From Anniella stebbinsi (taxonomy: Eukaryota; Chordata; Lepidosauria; Squamata; Anniellidae), in contig JARDYH010000002.1 of the NCBI GenBank assembly GCA_029215795.1, forward strand, positions 7,817,501 to 7,881,500: DNA of 64,000 nt, read 5' to 3'. The translations under genes were made by a program, and so were the position numbers. Below, in pieces: positions 60,465-64,000 of the stretch; the stretch's first letter is position 1; the number at the start of each line of letters is the position of its first letter. A model generated the notes under the pieces. The model searched no databases. It had not been told where the DNA came from and saw nothing but the letters and a program-made list of their open reading frames with translations.

Positions 60465-63239
60465 TGTGGTAGGCTCTTCACAGTCCAACTTTGCAGCCCT
60501 GTCATGCAAGCCTGTCTGTGACATCACAGTAGTGGCTCAGCCCCTGGTTGGGGAGGATGAGCTGGGAGTGCCAAGTGATTCAGTCAAACAATAGAAGCAA
60601 AAGGTCTCCTGACCAGCCGCTGCTATTGTGCAGCTTGTGTTTTCCCTTCCAGGTGATCCTTTCAGTTGCAGATTAGATTCCATAGCTTTTTTTAAGGAAA
60701 ACCTCATGGGAGGGGGTTTTACCCATGGGAAACACGTTGTTTAAAATGGGCTCTGCATTCCTATGGCTGCCCCTCTTGTGACCACTTTCTCCTGCCCCCA
60801 CTCTCCCCTACAGCCCTTTTCTCTTCTAACTCCCTTCCACCCATACCATTACTTTCTATTTTGCTCACAGTAGGGCTCCTTACTACCTGTTCAGAGACCC
60901 GAGTGATTCAGTGAAAGAACAACAGCCGGTGCTTTCCCCCTTGCAGCCAGGTCAGTAATCCTTTCAGCTCTAGACCAGACCCCATATAGCCGAGGCTTCA
61001 TAGCTCCTTTTAAGGAAAACTTCTTTTTTTGTTTTATCAATGGGAACACTTGCTTAGCAAACATGGCTTTGCATTGCTGCTGCTGCTGCTCCTCTCCTGA
61101 TTGCATTAGGCAATTCCCCCACCATCACTCCCCCTTTGAACCCTCCCCTCTCCCAGCCTTTCCTCTTCTAACTCCCACCCACGCCATTGCTTTTTATTTT
61201 GCTTCCAGCAAAAATAAATAAATAAATACATGTTAAAAATTGTCCCAGTTTTGAGGATTGAGAATATGGCAACTCAAGGGGAAGGCATCTTGTCCCCTCG
61301 ATTGGAGGCTCCGCAGTACCCTGTGAATCACTGGGATTAAGACAGACCAACCCTAATATCACCTTAGGGGGTGTCCTCAGCACCCCCTTCTCTACCTCCA
61401 TCCTGCCCTGTTCCTAGTCACCAAGAGCACAAGACTCCGGAACCTGACAGCAGCCCTTGAAGAACTCCAGTTAGTAGGCAACATGGGTGGAGCCCCTGAA
61501 AGACCAGGCATAGCCAGCTCTCTCAAGGCCTATGTGGATTACAGAGCTTCACCTGAACAACAGCTCCTGATGGGAGAAGCTTCCAGGCAGCACTTTGTGG
61601 ACTCTGCTCTCCAATGTCCTGCCCTGCCTCCAGTCTTCTCCGATGTGGACACGATGTGAACAACGCTTCCCCTGGTTCAGATACCAAGCGAGGAAACCCA
61701 CTCCTAGAGCTTCAGGGGAGGAAGCATTCACAGCCAATGTCCCTCCCTTCATCCCATTCAAGGGAACATCTCCATCCTCCTCCTCCATCTCTGTCTCCAT
61801 GTGGCATAACAAAAGGTCCTTGGACCTGGCATTGGGAGAACCTGCAGTGGGAGACAGCATGAGGAGGTCAAGGGACTCTTGGGAAGGCTGCCTCACATCA
61901 AACTTTAAACCCTCCCCCTTATTCAAAGGGGGTTTAGCCCTGCAGCTGCCAGAAGTCCCACCCCATCCCTGGACATCCCAGGTCGAGGCATCACCGGATG
62001 GGGGTCATGTGACTCCTCTATGAAATTGTCCGTTTAGCCCCTGCCATACATGTGGGGCACTGAAAGCAGTTAGATACAGGGGTTAGGGATATCAGTTGCC
62101 AAGAAGTCTGGCCCTTTTGGGCACACCGGACTTCTGCAGCACGCCTGACTTGGTTTGCTTTTGTGACCTGAGCCACGCGATTTTACAGATTTTTTTGGGA
62201 CTTAGCTTAATGTGTGCAAATATGGATTTGCATACATTTCACCTGTAAATTTTGCAAATTTGCATAATTTACAGCTAAATTTGGGCAAAATTATTCTAAT
62301 GGAAAATTCCGCCAGCTGGCCTGACTCATCGCACACTGAGTGGAGCCAGTTGGTGAAAGACACAATGAAGTCTGGGGGGCTGAGCTGACAAACTTTGTGA
62401 AGCTCCACCCCCCAAACAGATTCCCCCAACATCCCTAACTGGGGTTCAGGCTTAGGCAGGAGGGGTCGACATAGCAGTCAGGACACAAAACACAGTCAGG
62501 CACTCACATGCATTACACAGAAGGGTCCAAGGGTCAGTAGAACAGGGGGTCCATCACAGGACAAGGTCCAGGAGCCAAGGTAGCAGATGCGGGATCATTT
62601 CCAAGCCCATCCCAAGATGTCCCAGTTCAAAAGTCCTGCCCTGGATGGAGGGTTTCTCGGTTGGGATCATGTGTCTCCTCTACAAACTCCTCATGCTATG
62701 GTGGCTGAACAGGACGAGGTGGCATGATGAGTTTGTAGACAGGTCACATGACCTCATCAGGTGATCCCTTCCTCCAGGCTAGGACTTCTGGGCATGGGTT
62801 TGGAAATGACCCCGACTGGGTCGCTTCCATTCCCCCACATGTACAGCAGGGTTCTACACCCCCATCCTATTGGTCCATGGAGGTACGATGACTTCATCTA
62901 GGAGTCACATGACCCCCATCCAGTGATCCCTCTTTCCGGGGCAGGGCTCCGGAAGTGGTACTTCCAGGGATGGGGTCGGACTTTCAGCAGGGGTGGAGTT
63001 AACCATCTGACCATTAAAATAAGGCACAGGGCTTCCAGTTAGATGTGACGTAGTCTTTTTCACTCCTCCGGCGCATGTTGTGCCCGGGGCTTCTGTGGGG
63101 GATACGACCTCTCTCTGCCCCATTGCAGGCTCAATGAGCCACAGAGATGGTGTCCTAATGAGGCATCTTATGGGCACTGCAGACCTGCCCCAGTACCCAA
63201 GGCCCAGTGGAGGGTGGCGCCACTGGCATGCGGACTCCC
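60465..63239. other. No gene recognised; possible unknown retroelement interior
   Basis: About 2.8 kb. Related words recur at 61985-62025 ('ggcatcaccggatgggggtcatgtgactcctct'), 62640-62690 ('ggtttctcggttgggatcatgtgtctcctctac') and, inverted, at 62900-62945 ('aggagtcacatgacccccatccagtgatccctc'). The 142-, 125- and 90-residue frames have no domain. It could be a decayed retroelement or satellite-like family I do not know. Confidence 0.35.
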
Positions 63240-63412
63240 ACCTTGCCCTGAGAGGAGAAGAAACCGAACCAGCTTCTCCAAGACAAGAAGTTGTTTGTCT
63301 TTTTTGTTTTACATTGCACAGTTTTATTGATTGTATTGTTTTAGTAATTTCATGTAAACTCCTTCGTGAGGTCAGCCTATAAAGAAATATATAAATATCT
63401 TCAATAAATCAA
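63240..63412 (+). mobile_element. Possible old L2-like 3' end
   Basis: 'taaactccttcgtgaggtcagcctataaagaaatatataaatatcttcaataaatcaat' has the layout of an L2 terminus but with many differences. Confidence 0.4.
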
Positions 63413-64000
63413 TATCCAGTTGCTCATTGCATTGATGATGTCATGGCTAGTTTGGCCCTTAGTTTGAGAGTTCCTGGAAGGCCACTGGAGCTGCAAGAAG
63501 TTGGTGGTAAATGCACATTTCTTCCCAATGTAAACACACATTTCCTATCTGCAACCCTGTGGGGTGGTGGAAATCATGGGACCTCCATTCATACAGTAGT
63601 GAAATGAGAGAGGGAGGAAATTGCTGACCCCAAACTCGGCTGAACAGCCCCTCTAGTCAGGGGGACATTAAATAGAGGCGTGTCTCTGACAGATCTTCAA
63701 ACAGAGGGTTCTCTTTGGCAAAATAGGACACCTGGCCACTTTAGCTGTAGGCTCTGCAACATCCTGCCCATTGCTGCCAATGTGTCTCAGATGCCTCTCT
63801 TGGTGTCTGAAAGGCCCTGTTTATTTATTTCATAAGTTTTTAAAAAAAAATTACAATGTGTATTTTAAACTAAGAGATTTTGTTTTAGCCCCACCAGTTT
63901 ACCTTCTGGTTACTGTGTAGTTTGTGACAGGCTATGCCCACCATGGCAGCCATTTTATAAGTGAACAGGGCACCCTTGTTCGTAGCCATTTTGTGAGAGA
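63413..64000. other. No gene seen
   Basis: Unique-looking sequence. An A run at 63842 ends 'aaaaaaaattaca'. Near the edge 'gccattttataagtgaacagggcacccttgttcgtagccattttgtgagag' has a small direct repeat of 'agccattttrt'. Confidence 0.4.

Noticed and set aside
61549..62023. Overlapping 125- and 142-codon frames on opposite strands
   Set aside because: Neither has a recognised motif, and overlap on both strands suggests low stop density, not coding.

Overview
This window reads as nuclear DNA of a squamate reptile, probably a lizard. The repeat content is the evidence. There is an antisense, decayed SINE of the tRNA-derived squamate type near 0.4 kb. A second tRNA-derived SINE lies at 11.75 kb. 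CR1 and L2 LINE 3' ends are numerous. Small hAT-type DNA transposons are very abundant. I cannot name the species. I found no host exon, tRNA gene, rRNA gene or CRISPR array that I would defend, so the window is most likely intergenic or the inside of a large intron. Almost every long reading frame is a transposon remnant, a microsatellite or a palindrome read in both directions.

Layout. 0-6 kb: SINE, CR1 and L2 remnants around a possibly conserved stretch at 2.4-2.7 kb. 6-14.7 kb: CR1 ends, a clean 320-bp hAT element (7.2 kb), an 887-bp Penelope-like insertion with inverted arms inside an L2 (9.7-10.6 kb), a SINE inside a MITE (11.7-12.2 kb), a CpG-rich palindrome (13.2 kb) and a CR1 tail (13.8-14.6 kb). 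14.7-19.7 kb: mostly unique sequence, possibly with a conserved element near 15.3 kb. 19.7-26.4 kb: hAT foldback elements, CR1, an antisense retroelement, and a three-arm inverted repeat. 26.5-28.4 kb: two L2 3' ends in opposite directions. 28.7-35 kb: foldback elements and unique DNA. 36-43 kb: the densest hAT cluster, including one hAT inserted in another. 43-50.3 kb: a retroelement related to the 24-kb one, CR1-in-CR1, a probable solo LTR and more hAT copies. 50-56.3 kb: a foldback element, LINE C-termini and the longest L2 fragment. 57.9-59.7 kb: three small hAT/TTAA elements and a 1,087-bp CpG-rich hAT. 59.7-64 kb: mostly unrecognised sequence.

Two points stand out. First, the repeated element beginning TAGGGTGACCA can be assigned to hAT from the sequence alone: five copies have perfect 8-bp target-site duplications (at 7.2, 19.8, 36.7, 38.8 and 50.0 kb; the 38.8-kb one is a relative with the same termini), and others are one or two mismatches away. 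Second, a 185-190-bp palindromic CpG-rich cassette occurs three times intact (13155-13344, 58864-59048, 59101-59285) and once in part (about 39.0 kb), in hAT elements with two different terminal repeats. Each intact cassette is bounded at exactly mirrored positions by CTTACC and GGTAA(G/A), so splice-donor-like motifs point outward on both strands. Each has a TGATG...CATCA dyad at its centre, which at 13.2 kb is a perfect TGACGTCA. This is the best candidate for an undescribed module: a mobile, bidirectional promoter-like palindrome shared between transposon families.
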